Counted from the stretch's first letter, positions 12,545 to 26,094 are shown. The stretch is 64,000 bases of DNA from Paragordius varius (GCA_964247055.1 OZ176052.1:10416001-10480000), one strand, 5' to 3'. Numbers and translations: made by a program. The notes: generated from the letters alone by a model not told the origin.

Positions 12545-15500
12545 TTAATAGATATGAGTGAGTTTTGATAATGAATAAATGAAACGTTCCGTTGGAGCAT
12601 AAGTGTTGCTTGTAGATTATGTATTAACTACATGCCGAATCCATCCCTTATGCCTACGAATATTAATGAATAAACTCGATCCCCCGGTTTTACAATTCGT
12701 TTTTGTCCTGTAGAACATTCCTATTAGGTGCTGTTTAACTAAACGAATATGAACATAATTGATTATGATAATAAATTTTTCGATGTTGAGCTAAAAAATT
12801 TATATCATATTGTGTTATCATGACAAATATGGATAGTCGAAGTTTTACATTTGACAATATGATAAATGATATTTAGTGAATCTCCTTTTTTATTTTATGA
12901 TTAATATGTACCTCCGACACGAGCTAACAATGGTGAGCCCAGCTCATTTTCACAGGGAAAACTTTGTAAGTATCTCGAGTCCTCTGGAATACCTTGAGCA
13001 CATATAACTTCTCTTTCTGGGTCATTGTTGTTATCATTAATGTTATCTAATTCAGGGCAATTTGTGGAATTTAACAGCTCAAAAGTTGCAACATGTGGGA
13101 CAGAAGCCATTCGTCCATTATCTGTATAAAATATATTTGTTTTAGTGGTGATTTAAATGTGGAAAAACTTTTTTTATTTTATGAAATACCCGAAATTTGA
13201 ATTGTTTTGTTAAAAAGTTTATTTTATGTATTTCTCTGAGAATCTGATGATATAGGTATGACATATATTTCTTGTATAAATCGATATCCGCCTTAAAATA
13301 TAAATAATAGTCATGGATTGTTTTGATAAAATATTGATTAATAGTAACCGTTATAGGGGTCACAAATAATGTTTGGATATAAATTTAATGTTAATATTAT
13401 TTACTAATATTTCCCCAACTCGCATACAATACAGAAAGGCCTGGAGTTAAAAACACGCCATCATCACCGAAACAAACCGGCTGTACTACCGAAGTGTATT
13501 CCATTTCATTCAAGTTGTAAGGATAAGTATATTGATTATTGAGAGGATGATCAGGTTCTCCTCCAATTTTTAACATTTGCAATTTCATATTATCGTATCT
13601 TGACACTATATTTCATCAAATTATACAATTAAAGGAGATAAATTTTAAAGTTCATTTGATTATATTAAATCAGATGATTATTATAGGACCTAGATCCTAT
13701 AGTTTACATTTTTGTTCGAAAAAATTTATTTTTGGCTCATTATGCTGGTTGCATGAAGCCCAAGACTGCTATTTTTGCGGGAAGGAGTACTAAATTTTAA
13801 AGAATTATAATGATAAAATTAATGCCCTTAATATGCTACACTTCTTTTTAAATTCTGCCTGCGCAACATACAATCGCTTTCAGAGTGAATTCGAACGGTT
13901 GTAAATGAAAATTTTTTTAGCCATTTCTAAAAATAATCAGTCTTTTTTTCAACATGTAAACGGTATAAGCAGTAAGTTCGGTATGTTTTTAACGGTTTGA
14001 AACCACCCCTTTAATTCACTACCGTCGAATTTACAGTTTTTGCCAAATTATCACATTTGATTATTTTATAATTATAATTATCCCAATAGCAGATTAATGT
14101 TTGATATAGTTATTTTATTAGTATATTATTTATTTTAACCTTGTGGATTAGTTACTGCTCTATTAATGGCATATATCCTTTCATCAATATCATAAAAGAA
14201 TGATAAGTAATCTCCCGTTTTGATGTAGTAGTCGCGTAAAGGATATTGCGATGTACAATCAGCCAACGTTAAAATCCACTTTTTGTTAATTATGATTCCG
14301 GTACACACAGGATCTTTCCGATTTTTTAGCATTATTTTCGCAATCCTGTGACACATAATTTAAACATTATTATATGATAATTTAATATATAAATTAGAGA
14401 GATTTTATAATCTAGATGCTACCAACTTATATAATTGTACAAGTATATAATATAGAGTACATGAAATTGGGAATATAAATATACTTATATATATTTATCT
14501 GATAATTAGATGTATATTATAATTGATTTAAAGAGTTTTTACAATTATGCCTATAATTAAAGTAAATTAACCTTTTAATCAAAATTCGGAGGAGTTTTCA
14601 TTATCGAATTATACAAAATAGATTCATTATAGTTTAAAACAGTTTTATACCGTTTCCCTTATGCTTTGAATACTATAAAATTTGCTTCACCAACGTTTTG
14701 CCATAAATTAAATTTTTAAGCAAAATATCCATTTTTTGGAATTTCAAAAATGTCAAAAATTAGGACATATTTAAATTTTTTATTGCGTTATATCGGCATT
14801 TTTGTTTTTAGTTTAAGATAACTAGCCAATTTTCTAGTGGCAAAAATTTGCAATCTTCGGAACTTAAGTCGAATTTGTGTTTAATATTAATATTGTTCTG
14901 CTTTTAATGTAGTTCATGATTTTTGGGAAGGAAAATAGTTTTATCAAAAAAAAATTTTAATTGACAGAATATGCCATATTGTGATTTTCGTTATCGAGCA
15001 ATTGACACAAGATTGCAAATAACATTCTTTTATCATTTGTCAATCCTAAAGACTATGCCTGATATGTTTTTTATCAGAATATATATATTTTATAAGGATG
15101 CTCTCTCTCCCTCAGATTTTGTGCGTAGTTCTATATTTCATACATGGATTTTTTAATGTTCGTTTTACTTTATGTTATAGCCATCCGATAGTCCTGATCA
15201 ACGCATTTTCGTTGTTGCTTTCTGTTATAAGTAGGGTTGTGCATTTGACTGTTTTTTCAAAAAAGTCCGGTCAGACCCAGTCAGATCATGGTCATGACCA
15301 CTTTTTACTTAAGTTAGTATCCGATATTAAATTGTCAAAATAATGTTCGAATTACACTTGCGTTTCACTAATAATGTCATGTTTTTTCTGGAAAGTTTGC
15401 ATACATTTTTTTGATAATTATTATTTACAAATATCTTCAATCGAATTTAATCAAGAAATTGTGTTCAAAAATTTTGCCACATGTTTAGAGCCTTCTGAAT

Positions 15501-16384
15501 CTTCAATACGTAGCTTTTAACACTGGATATTTCAAATAAAATTTTACCTAGTATGTTTTACACTTTCTTTCATCATTAAAATATCCAATTATATTATGTT
15601 TTATTGGTTCATATATATGGAATAATTGCATTTGCAAAGTGCTTGATTGTTTTGTTTTTAGAAATAACTGGATATGCTTAAATGCTTATGTTATAAGGAG
15701 TCATGTTTAAAAAATTTTAATATATTGTTAAATAAGCATATATAAATATTTAATTTTTATTTTGTTAAAAAATTTATTAAAAACCAATAAAATCTTATTA
15801 TCTCTCTTCCAAAAAAAATTTCTAGCATTTTTTCAAAAAACAGGTGTTTGTTTCAATGACCACGGTCAAAAAATAAATAGTCACTGCCCTGGTCATGACC
15901 CGGTCACCGGGTCATGACTTGGTCACAACCCTAGTTATGAGTTTAATCAACTTTTTTTATATCACTTACCTATTCTTTTCTAAAGCTATATAAAAAAATA
16001 CAAAACAAACCCTATTAATCACCTTTTATTAAATTAATTTAGTTATATTGATCTGATAGAATTATAATCTATCATTTATCTTAATATCAGAAAACTGGTA
16101 TAATTTAGCGATAATTTTAAAAATTTGAAAAATTGCGAACGGAAATCAATTATATATTAACATTAAATTAAAAACTAAACCTCGGTTCATTATAAATTTA
16201 AATTAAATAAATTAACAAGAATAAAAAAATTTTTATGCTTCTAAATTGATCCATTAATACAATATTATATACCAGGGTACAGGGTATCTTGTAGCTACTC
16301 CATTTATCAGTCGAGCTTGTTTTATATTAGTTACACCATAATCATAGATGTCGACTGAAGGGGATATACCGCATTCAGGGGTTC
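12545..16384 (-). CDS. Serine protease homologue (trypsin fold, catalytic triad lost)
   Basis: Exons in gene order 16384-16273, 14345-14140, 13605-13405, 13121-12912, 12707-12632 and 12608-12545; all phases agree and about 289 aa are covered. The first exon gives PECGIS..., the cleavage-site region QARLINGVATRYPVPW, and joins in frame to IAKIMLKN...CTGIII. Triad positions: His57 is Asp (WILTLADC for AAHC), Ser195 is Leu (CENELGSPLL for CQGDSGGPL) and the Asp102 position appears to be Lys (KLQMLKI for DIALLKL). Specificity residue 189 is Phe. The end GDRVYSLIFVGI...APTERFIYSL matches the last barrel strands and helix. So this is a non-catalytic homologue, perhaps a binding protein or decoy. 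The intron 12631-12609 is 23 bp; the first intron (about 1.9 kb) holds a hAT MITE. No signal-peptide exon was found, so the 5' end is incomplete. Confidence 0.85.
14560..14930 (+). repeat. Fragment of foldback repeat family R2
   Basis: Shares AATTTTTAAGCAAAATAT and nearby stretches with the copies at 18600, 28730 and 53140. Lies in the first intron of the serine protease homologue. Ends not defined. Confidence 0.4.
15232..15933 (+). mobile_element. hAT-type MITE with 8-bp target duplication
   Basis: Inverted ends TAGGGTTGTG / CACAACCCTA, 702 bp, flanked by GTTATAAG (15224-15231) and GTTATGAG (15934-15941): an 8-bp duplication with one mismatch, as hAT elements make. Subterminal palindromes of GGTCATGACC type are present at both ends. 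An inverted relative sits at 36069. No open frame, so it moved using a transposase from elsewhere. Confidence 0.85.
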
Positions 16385-17448
16385 CTTTATGCATTTTTAA
16401 ACAAATTTATTTAATAGAGTGAAAATAGTTGTTGTGATAAATTAATTATCTAATCATAACTTTAACTCTAAATTTCCGATTAGAACCAATCGTTAATTTA
16501 TTTACAATTTTAAAATTTAAGTTGATTATAATATTACTAATTGTTGCGAAAAATGATTAATTTCAAGTATAATATAATATTTTAATTATACAATTGGAAA
16601 AACTTGTTTCCACCTGAACTCTCCAGTCATAACTATTTACATAAATTAAATTAATTTATGTGAGTAAAAAATGTTTCCAACAATTAGCTAATTAAAATGT
16701 GTTAATTAATTATTATCTGTCATTTCAAACTATGCTCTCGCTTACATGGCAATATCCAATATTATTTTGGATTTTAAAAGCCCTTAAGCATTCATAAATT
16801 CAATCGTAAAGCGCAATGGATTCTGTCAAACAGTATATACAATAAAAATCTTTTATTTTGGAAACGAAAAATCCAAATTTTAGGACTTAGTATTTGTCTT
16901 AATAATAACATAATACTGCTAATCACAATATTATGTAGTATTATTTTTAAAATTAATCGATCGTTTATTTAAACATTCGCTAAAAACACAATGGAAATCG
17001 GAAACATTAGCGGTATTTATATTTTAGTTAATACTCAATAAATTTATAAAATGTTTGTTTTTTGACTTGCAATATCTCAAGATTAATTACAATGTTTTTT
17101 TATTTATTAATAAAGAATAATGTGTTTTTTAGGAGTGCGAGTGGATATTATAATTAAATAAAAATTTCCGATATACTTAACCCTTAATTCGCCGCGTTTC
17201 ATTATTTTTTAAAATTATCGATGGTTTATGAGTAAATTAATGGTCAAAAATTACATTGAAATATTTTTCGCAGCCTATGTGATCACACGATTCGAATATT
17301 TCATTGTTCCAAAGTTTATTAACCTTTTTCGACAAAAACATGTAAAAAATATTTTTGAATTTGTTTTACGTATAACCACCGCATTTTAAATTAGTAATTT
17401 TGATCTAGGCTCCATTAAAATAATGGTTTATTTTATTTTTACCACACA
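16385..17448. other. No gene seen
   Basis: Spacer between the serine protease homologue and the end of the EGF-module gene. It probably contains the missing first exon of the former, but no signal-peptide exon with the required phase could be identified. Confidence 0.35.
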
Positions 17449-20400
17449 TTAAAATATCTTAGCATTGTATTTCAAATTTGTAACATATTTAAAAAGGTTA
17501 TATTGATGCTTTTTAGCTTTTTTAGATAAATTTTCTTCAATAAAAAACAATAAATACAAACTGGAATCACAATATCTTCCATAAAACCCTGATCGGCATT
17601 GGCAATATCCATAACTGTCACAATTTCCTGTGGATTGGGTGTTATTACGACACGGACAATCTGATAAATTATTTAGTATAAGTATGTTAAATTATATGCT
17701 CTAAATGAGTTTGCCACAACAATATTTAGAATCCGAGATGAGGGCAATTACAATAACACCAAACTAATTTTTTGAAAAAATTCCATATTTGATATAAGTG
17801 TGCATGTTGGCCGAATGTCAGGGCTAATTGCTATATGGGGTAGAAAAATATCCAAAAAGGTAAATATTTTAAAACGCACATAGAGGGTATGTAACACATA
17901 AATAATTTATATATTTTGATATTAACGAAACTCACAAATTACATATAATAAATTAAAGAAAGATAAAATATGAAACATTCTTAAATACAAAAATATCAGG
18001 GCTTCAAGCTGGTTCGAAAAAAAGGAAACCAGAACGGGTTTGGTTACTAGACGATTAAAACCAAACCGATCTGGGATTGAACTCAGCAAGTGGAACCGGA
18101 ATCGGGTTGGCTTCTTTACAAGCTACGTTTGGGAACGGTTTTATTTTGGTTCATGACTTAACATTAAAAGATTTTGATAAAACATTTTATTATTAATCAA
18201 ACCAAAATACAACGTAAATTAAAACATATTATATCAGAAGTAGGTAATAAGTATATTTGTATAACTATCGCATATATGGAGCTTTAAAAATGATTTTACG
18301 AATAATTAGGTCGTCCGACTTCTTCTCAAATCTGAAATATAAAATTCAGCGAGGGAAAGTGGTTTTCTAAGTGTAGAGCTGTAATATATACCGCTAATGT
18401 AACATTACATGACAAATCTAATATTTTTAGATGTGTGGCCAAAAGAATTTTGGTGGCTAATGCAGCTTGTGGGCTGCGGATTACCACTAATATATAAAGT
18501 GACTCATTTTTTTCCGTTATGGATAATTTATTATGGACGCTATAGTTTATGGTATTGTGAGATTTTTAAGGTAGGTATTCTTTATCTATAGACATTGTGT
18601 CCACACCTGATGAAATGTATATTTCAAAAAATGTATCAGGATTATCATGATGCTCTTGCTTGTTGCCCTAACGAGTGATTTAAAAAGTAATTTATTTTGT
18701 GGGGGCTCCATATCAGAAAATGGCACAATTTGCGCACATTTTTAAATAAATTTTTTTTGGTAAAAGCTAAAGACTTTCTTTAAAATATTTTCAAAATTTT
18801 TTAATTTTTAGTTATATGGGCATTGAAAGTCCCAAATGTCGCACTTTTAAAATGTGCTAGCACTCGAAAAATAAACAATGCCGGGATTAATAAAAAATTT
18901 AAATTGCAAAATTTTTATATAAGCTAATATTTTTTAAAAATGCATAATTTTTCAAAAATGTAATTTTAAGCAAGATTTTGTTGAAGCGTACTTCATACTA
19001 TTTTGAGTTATGATGGAAACGGTTAAAAACACTTTATCCTACTATAAAAAAATATTTCTTATAATTCGATAATGTTAAACATTTCTATCAGTTTTATAAA
19101 TATTCGTTCGTCTCCAAATTCTGTTAATTGAATATTGTGTTTTGTTACATAAACTCACCAAAATATTTAGGCAAACGAATCTTAAAATTAAAATTTGAGG
19201 CGATAGAAATGTTCAGCACCATCGAATCATATAGAAAATTTTATAATATTATAAAGCGTTTGAAACTTCATCATAACTCAAAATATGAAGTACGCTTCAA
19301 CAAAATTTTGTAAAAAATTAAATTTTTGAATAATCATGCATTTTTAAAAAAGTATTTTTAGCGTATTTCAAAATTTAGCATATATATAAAAAATTCGCGC
19401 AATCCCAGCATTTTTGCGTTTAATTTTAGAGGATTGGCCTATTTTGCAAGAGCTAAAAAATTTAGAACTTTCGGATCCCACATCTAAAAATAATAATTTT
19501 AAAAATATTGTTTTGCTTTTTATATGTAGTTTATAATATATTTTAGTGATATTTTTTGGTAAGATACCTCCAGTTTTCCCCAAAAAAATTTTATTTAAAA
19601 AATATGCGCAAATTTTGCTTGCTGATATAAAGCATTTACCCCAAAAGTGTAAATAGCTTTTTTGAAGCACTCGTAAGGGCTTAATCCAAAAGCACCCTGG
19701 ATACATTTCCTATATTTATATATATTTCATCGGGTTTTTTTACCCCAGATGGATGCCGTGTAGATTAAAATAATCTACGTAAATAATCATGTCTATGGTT
19801 TTCTTCAAGTGTTGAAGGTTAGATATTCAGAATACTTACATGCTACAAAAAGATGTTGTTATGTGATCAATTCTTTTAAAAATAATTAACAACAAATTTC
19901 AAAAGCATAATGGTCATTCCATTATGATAGGAAACTTGAGAAAAATCTTATTGTACAATGCACATTAAATTATAATCAAAACAATAAAATTTAAAATATA
20001 ACCATATGGGAACCACTTATTTTGGAGGTAGAACCTAAACCGAACTGTTTCCTGGACGGCTGAAACCGAATTGAAACGAGGAAGTGGAAACCTTGTTGGT
20101 TCCAACCCAACTGAACGGGTTTTTGCTGAAACCTCAAAAAACGGGTTTCGGTTCGTCCTGTAATATCAAATTAAATATGGACTGGGTTAGTTACCCCAAT
20201 TCGAATCTAAGTGTTAGATGAAATCATTTCAGAGAAATATTTGAGTAATTATTGAGCTAAATTAAATCAAAAAAGGTGAATAATATGTCATAGCACACTC
20301 AAATACATTTAAATTCTATATGTATAGTACCGTCACGACATTTCTTTCCTCTTAATTTCGAGTCGCACATACAATAACCGAGTACATCACATATTGAGTC

Positions 20401-23400
20401 AGGATTATAACAGTCGCAATCTAAAGGAAAATTGTGAAAAGAAGTGTTATATTTTATTATTTAAAACATTCGTTAGTTTACACATAAAACAAATTTTTAA
20501 GTAAGATATTTATACCATATTTGCAGCCAATCCCATATTTTCTATGTGGGCACGGACAATAACCGTTTGCATCACACGAATGCAGGTTACCATTAGAGTC
20601 TTGTTTGCAATCACAAGCTAATATATTCTTAATATTAGTCGTATTCATATTAACTCTAAATATCTTAAAGGTAAGATCTATTTAAGAGAGTATTGTTTTA
20701 AAGCTGATCGAATAAAATTATATAATTGAAATCGTTAATAATGATTTATGTAATAATTGTTAATATTACTTAGCGGCAATAGTCTATATTTAAACTTTTT
20801 AATTTTATTTTTGGACATTGTTCATTTACTTTTAAATGCTTTTTTAACATAATTATTAAAACAATTAAAACACCCCTCAGTTACTTTACCTTTTCTGCAT
20901 TGTTTGCCATAGTAAATAGTTTTACATTGACAATATCCATAGGCGTCACATGATTTAGACAAACTTCCACATGGCTCACAACTACAACCTAGAACATACA
21001 AAACACGATTATTTTTTTGGAGACATCATCCATTTTTTAGATATTATATAATTTAGTCGAAACTTCATCTAAAATCTTTCATGCCTAAGTATCATATTTG
21101 TTTGTTGGATTCTAACCTTTTTAAGGGCGTGAATACGCTGGCCTCCGAAACTTTTGTGCGGCCCGCAAATTTGAAGATGCTCACAAAATATAACACTTTT
21201 CTGAAAAAGTCTAATTAAACTGCGTCCACGAATAAATGGATATTAAATTTAATATATAGCAAAATTTTGGTGAAACTATTTATATGGTATTAGAAGGATG
21301 GAAGAAACGGTATAAATTTTTTTTATTAAAACTCTTTTTTTATTTACTTTGATGATGTTTCTTGGATTTTAATATTGCGGTTCATTTGCTTTTAAATTTG
21401 GGTTTTTTGTAAAATTAACAAAATATTTAAGGCGAACGAATATGTTAATCAAAATTCTAAGGTGATAAAAATGTTCCTCATCGAATTATAGAAAAACTGT
21501 TTTGATAATATATTAAAGCGTTTTTTATTGTTGTCATCTTACTTCGAAAATTTTTATTAGATTTTTTTAGCAAAATATCTACTTTTTGTCAAGCGAAAAT
21601 TTGTCATATATTTAAAAGTTTTAACGTGCAATTATGACATTTTTGTGTTTATTTAAGTAAAGAGCCATTTTAAAAGGGTGAAAACTATGTTTTCGGTGTC
21701 CACGCCTTTTATTTGTAGTTAATGGTATTTTAGGGGTATTTTTGGAATGAAGCATTTAGCTTTCATCAAAAAATTTTATTAAAAAAATTATGCGCAATTT
21801 TTACCATTTTCTGATATGAAGCACTTAACACAAAATTAATCTTTCTTATATCACTCGTAAAGGCCTAAGCCAAAAGCACCATTACCTTCTCAATTATTAA
21901 ATATTCATAAATCAGGATAATTTATTGTGGAAAGTGTTTTGAACTAAAAAATGATATGTTGTTTGCAATTTACATTCTTACAATGGAATGTTTAAAAAGC
22001 CCGCCATTTTTTTAAATCAAAAATGGCCCGGTAGCCATACATGGACAGCCGTGGTTTAAAATAACTACGATTCTTTCACGATGAAGTTTTTATAGTGTTA
22101 AATATAATACCCGCAAATTAAAACAATGCAAAAAAAACATATTATATATATACCGCTTTATAATTAGTTTTCGAATCATATCTAAGGTAATATATTAAAA
22201 GTGTAGCTATTTTTTGGAGCAAATATACGGTTCAAATAAATCTTAACCAAAAAGCTTTGATACTTTCCTATAGTTCATAAAACTATTAATTACGTACTTT
22301 TATTGCAATGTTTGCCAGTAAAGCCTTCGGCACATTGGCAATAACCATTTATATCGCAATTTTGATTTTGGCTTTGAGTTTTATGGCATTCACATGCTAA
22401 ATTATACGATATAGGCTTAAGGTTTTTGCTAAATTTCATAGTCATATAAAACTTATCCCATATTGCTATATATTTAAATTTATATGAAAACGACCTCTAT
22501 GCACCATCTTTCAAGCTAAGATATTTTTATGCTAATTACGTTTTTTAAGGAATGGATTACATCTACGGTTCTTGGTACTATTTTTATAGACACATGCCAT
22601 ATTAAACAATAATTTATTCCTCTTAATGTAATAATAAATGGCTGTTTTGAAAATATTTAATTAAAAAAACAATATCGTATTAGATTAATTGAACAGGCTT
22701 CATGTTAAATCAACCTTTAAAATTTATTTCTACTTTAAATTATACAATATAGAGTGGTATTCAATGGTAATTTTTTTCATATGTCAATGTTTTTAAAGAA
22801 AATTGGGTGTATAACGTAAAATTGATATTTAGTTTTACTTTGACTACAATCTTTTCCATAATAACCACTTTTGCAATGACAATATCCATCAAAATCACAA
22901 GTACCGTTCAATTGCCCTCGTTGGTCACATGTACAACCTATGTATAAAAGCCAAATATGATAAATTGTATCCTTTGTACTTTTAATAATGTTAAGTATTT
23001 GTTAGATATGCAACAAATTTCACCTCAATTTGGAATGTAAATAATTGATGAAAAAATCTTTTTTGGATTATTTATAAAGTTTGTTAAATAATGGTATATT
23101 ATTTTCTCTAAATCAATATTTTTAACCTCATAATAAATGTAATTATGCCATTTCCAATTTAGATTTGGCCTTCTTCATCTACACGTTTTTTTCAATTGAT
23201 ATTAATATTTGCGTGTTGTCTCACCCAAACTCGCAAAATTTTTCGAAAATTATATTTCATCGCGACACATTAATAAATGGCAACCAAATAATTGGACAAT
23301 TTCATTAACTTTAATAAAACATACTAGGTAACAAAGGTGATATAAATAATGAAATTGATTTGGAAACGGCGGTTGAGTAAAATATAACTTGTTTAGGTTA

Positions 23401-24618
23401 ACCTCAATCAATATTGTATGAAAGATTTTTTGGGACCTTACATGTAAACAATAGTCAATTTTATAACTATAATTATCAATAATTTTGGTATTTTGATGGA
23501 TTGCCATGGCTATATTTACTAAGTCGGTAAATAATTTATTATTTTGATATAAAACAATTTTATAAGTAAAAAACCGATCTATTTTTAGTGTCAAAATATA
23601 TGATATCTTTAATAATTTTAATATAGCCAGTGTAATTACGGTTTTAAATACGGCATGAAATATGGATGTTCATAATCATATCTTCAAACTTTAATTCATC
23701 CAAAAATATGGTTAACGCATAGACAATTTTCGAAATTTTTGTATGCCATATTAAAAACTTTGACCTCTTTACATATTTTACACTTTTAGTTATTTTTGTA
23801 AAAAAATTAGAATGTTCATACCTATACTACATCGCCTTCCAACATAATTTGGCCCACATTGACAAAATCCATGAAATATAGAACAAGCCATATCCATTGA
23901 TCCGCTTTGATTACAACTACAGTCTATTTTATTTTGAAAACATATAAAATAAAAAATTCATCAAACTAAAACTAAATTTAAATTGGGAATTTTCTTCTTT
24001 TAAAATAATAAATTTACATACTTTTTTCGCATCGTGAGCCATAGTAACCAGTTTTGCAAAAGCAGGTTCCATTTTCAACTTTTATCATATTATCCAGGAC
24101 GCAGTTGATGGCTAAAATAAAAATACATTGTATTTATCGTCAATGTAATGAAATGGGTTAACGTTGATTAGCGTAAATGGTTAAAACAGGATTTTTAGTT
24201 TTTAGAGGTAAAAAAATCGTTTGAAATAAGTCTGGCGTAATTTAAAATTAATAGTTTGTTGATTAGATTTCGATTAAAAATAAGTCATTTTATAAATATT
24301 GATAAAATATAAAAATTATAAGCGAAAAGAAATATTACACACTAAAATTTTAACCCTTGGGTTCCAAAGATTCTCCAAAAAATATTAAAAGGTAATTGTC
24401 AAAAATTTAATTGTTCGACTAAAATAAAAAATATATATCTTAATTTATAAACCATATTTTCCTGGAATCAATTGGACAAATACCCATATATTAAATAGTA
24501 AACAAATCATAATTTATTTTTTAAGAAAGATAAACCAAAGAGCAATAATACCTTTGTTATATACTAACAAATCTAGTTCAGTTAAACTGTTGATGATGCT
24601 AAAATTAGACGCTTTCAT
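17449..24618 (-). CDS. Multi-EGF protein, one six-cysteine module per exon
   Basis: Exons in gene order: possible first 24618-24552, then 24111-24022, 23923-23822, 22937-22839, 22396-22298, 20988-20890, 20617-20516, 20420-20340 and last 17660-17449. The seven exons from 23923 each encode a full module C-x-C-(7-12)-C-(4-5)-C-x-C-(8)-C, for example CQCAEGFTGKHC and GYCQCRSGFYGRYC; 24111-24022 holds a partial one. Every intron splits a codon after base 1, so modules can be added or lost without frame change. Six cysteines with a C-x-C start recall laminin/integrin-type EGF units rather than eight-cysteine laminin units. Only two or three residues separate modules. The last exon adds a basic tail and stop. 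The first exon (MKASNFSIINSL...) fits in phase but has no signal peptide and is weak; the true 5' end may lie upstream. Likely an extracellular adhesion or matrix protein of about 316 aa. Confidence 0.75.
17999..20160 (+). mobile_element. hAT-type element R5 in an intron, carrying an R2 insertion
   Basis: Left end GGGCTTCAAGCTGGTTCG and right end GGTTTCGGTTCGTCCTG, with diverged GGTTCG/CGAACC-type subterminal repeats. Flanks AAATATCA and TAATATCA match at 7 of 8 positions. Lies in the 2.7 kb intron before the last EGF-gene exon. A fragment with the same terminus is at 44366-44452. Exact ends are tentative. Confidence 0.5.
18600..19740. repeat. Foldback element R2, near-complete palindrome
   Basis: The two halves are inverted copies: TTGTTGAAGCGTACTTCATA at 18975 pairs with the inverse near 19285, and the ends (GATGAAAT...AATGTATC) pair at 18605 and 19730. 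Length about 1.14 kb, centre about 19165. Relatives at 21165, 28730, 53140 and 62505. No open frame of note, so probably a non-autonomous DNA transposon. Confidence 0.7.
21165..21960. repeat. Diverged R2 copy in an EGF-gene intron
   Basis: Shares with other R2 copies the tract of CTGATATGAAGCACTTA and CACTCGTAAAGGCCTAAGCC type near its right end, and GGCGAACGAATA near the centre. It accounts for most of the 1.3 kb intron 22297-20989. hAT-like GGCCCG sequences flank it (21160 and 22025). Confidence 0.5.
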
Positions 24619-24685
24619 TATGTACTTAGTACATTCCCCTTTAATTTAAACAAAACCAATCCAAGGTTAGAAAAATAAGAATATA

Positions 24686-24975
24686 CCATTTACAATTTAA
24701 ATTCACATTTGAAAAATTCAAATTCACCCTCGAACAATTCAAATTGACCCTTGAACAATTCAAATTCACACTAAAAATAAATTATGTGTTTTCGGGCTAA
24801 TATAATTCATTATTAACAAGAAATATATTCTTATAGCATAGTTAATTTTATATTAATTTTAAACGTAATTTCTTTTTTAAAATTATAAATAATTTTTAAT
24901 TTTTAAAAACACATAATTTATTATAGGGTGATTTTGAATTGTTTAAGGGTGAAATTGAACTTTAAATGGTATATT
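24686..24975. repeat. Foldback repeat with subterminal short tandem repeats
   Basis: Ends ATACCATTTACAATTTAAAT and its inverse near 24970. Inside the left arm are repeated AACAATTCAAATT..ACCC units of about 22 bp. Same terminal motif as the element at 40812-41405. Confidence 0.5.
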
Positions 24976-25316
24976 TAATAAATGGGTTAAGACATAAACA
25001 GAAAGAAGTAAATAATACATATAGTTATTAGGTACCTTATTTAATAGGTAAATTATCGATTTAATCATAATCATTAATATCTATATAATATTCAGCGATC
25101 CATATATCTAATATACATTAAGGGTAATAATAAGATTCATTATCACCTCAATGATTTGTACGCGTAAAAATCTTATCTCAACTTTTGGCTTTAATAAAGT
25201 GTCCAAAAATTCATTGGAAAAATAAATTTCTAATATATACTACAAATAAAGCCTTTGAATTGGTGAATCTATCAGAGTTGATGACGAAAATTACTGGCTT
25301 TATTTTTTGAAGGTGG

Positions 25317-25735
25317 GAAGCAGTGTTAATGCTGGTATTGGTTAATAAGCTCTAGGCGCAAGTTCCTTTTGAAGTTAAAGTCTGCATAAAAGAAGACGAA
25401 ATATCGTGTTATTTTAATAAATTAATTGTTTTAAGTCTTATTCGCATTAAAGGCCTATATGGATTTGAAGAGTGTGTCCATTTAACGGAGGCGCCAATTA
25501 TTGGCAAGATGGTATTCAGTTTTAGCCTTATCTATCCAAAAATACCCCCCAAATAACCGGTAAAATGAATGTAATTAATCTAGAATGGGTGAGAAAATAG
25601 GTATATCGATCACTATATATCACCTAGATAATTATAAAATGGGTGTCTTGGTAATAACATAGCAAACCATTCAATATGGCCAGATACCTTTTTTCATGCG
25701 TGAAATTGGATTATTTTCCTACAACTATACTCTGG
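25317..25735 (+). repeat. Dispersed repeat R3, copy 1
   Basis: About 400 bp aligned by eye with 54500-54880: GGTATTGGTTAA, CGTGTTA.TTTAATAAATT, AGGCCTATAT and GCGTGAAATTGGATT recur in the same order. An 11-base G run at 25737-25747 follows it. Nature unknown. Confidence 0.55.
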
Positions 25736-26094
25736 AGGGGGGGGGGGTGGCAAAACCTGCGAACACTTATAGGCATTATTTGAAGAAAATGTATGGCAAA
25801 ATCCAGGTATAAATAATAAGGTGTCCAAAAAAAAATATGAATACTTTCGAGAAAATGGTTTTCTTTTGAAATGGATTAATTTGTTTAAAAAGTTTTCACA
25901 TATCCACACTTTCATTTTTTAATATATGCACTATTTGCAAGATATGATAATCCTAATTACACCTTATATTAAATTAGTATAGACTGTTTACCAATGGCCT
26001 ACTGCCTCATCATATATCTCATAATCAGATAACTTTATAATAATGGTAATACTATGACTATAAACAAATATATCAACATACACGCATTATATCC

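Noticed and set aside
13142-13363. 73-codon minus-strand frame between protease exons
   Set aside because: Falls inside the intron 13404-13122 of the serine protease homologue; no homology.
14971-15343. Overlapping plus-strand open frames
   Set aside because: Cover intron sequence and the end of a hAT MITE; hydrophobic low-complexity peptides only.
17005-17007. Minus-strand ATG opening a short hydrophobic peptide (MFPISIVFLAN), considered as signal exon of the protease homologue
   Set aside because: Its donor leaves phase 0, but the next exon needs one leftover base.
25737-25747. Run of 11 G as a G-quadruplex site
   Set aside because: A single homopolymer run next to repeat R3, with no second G tract; may be a sequencing artefact.
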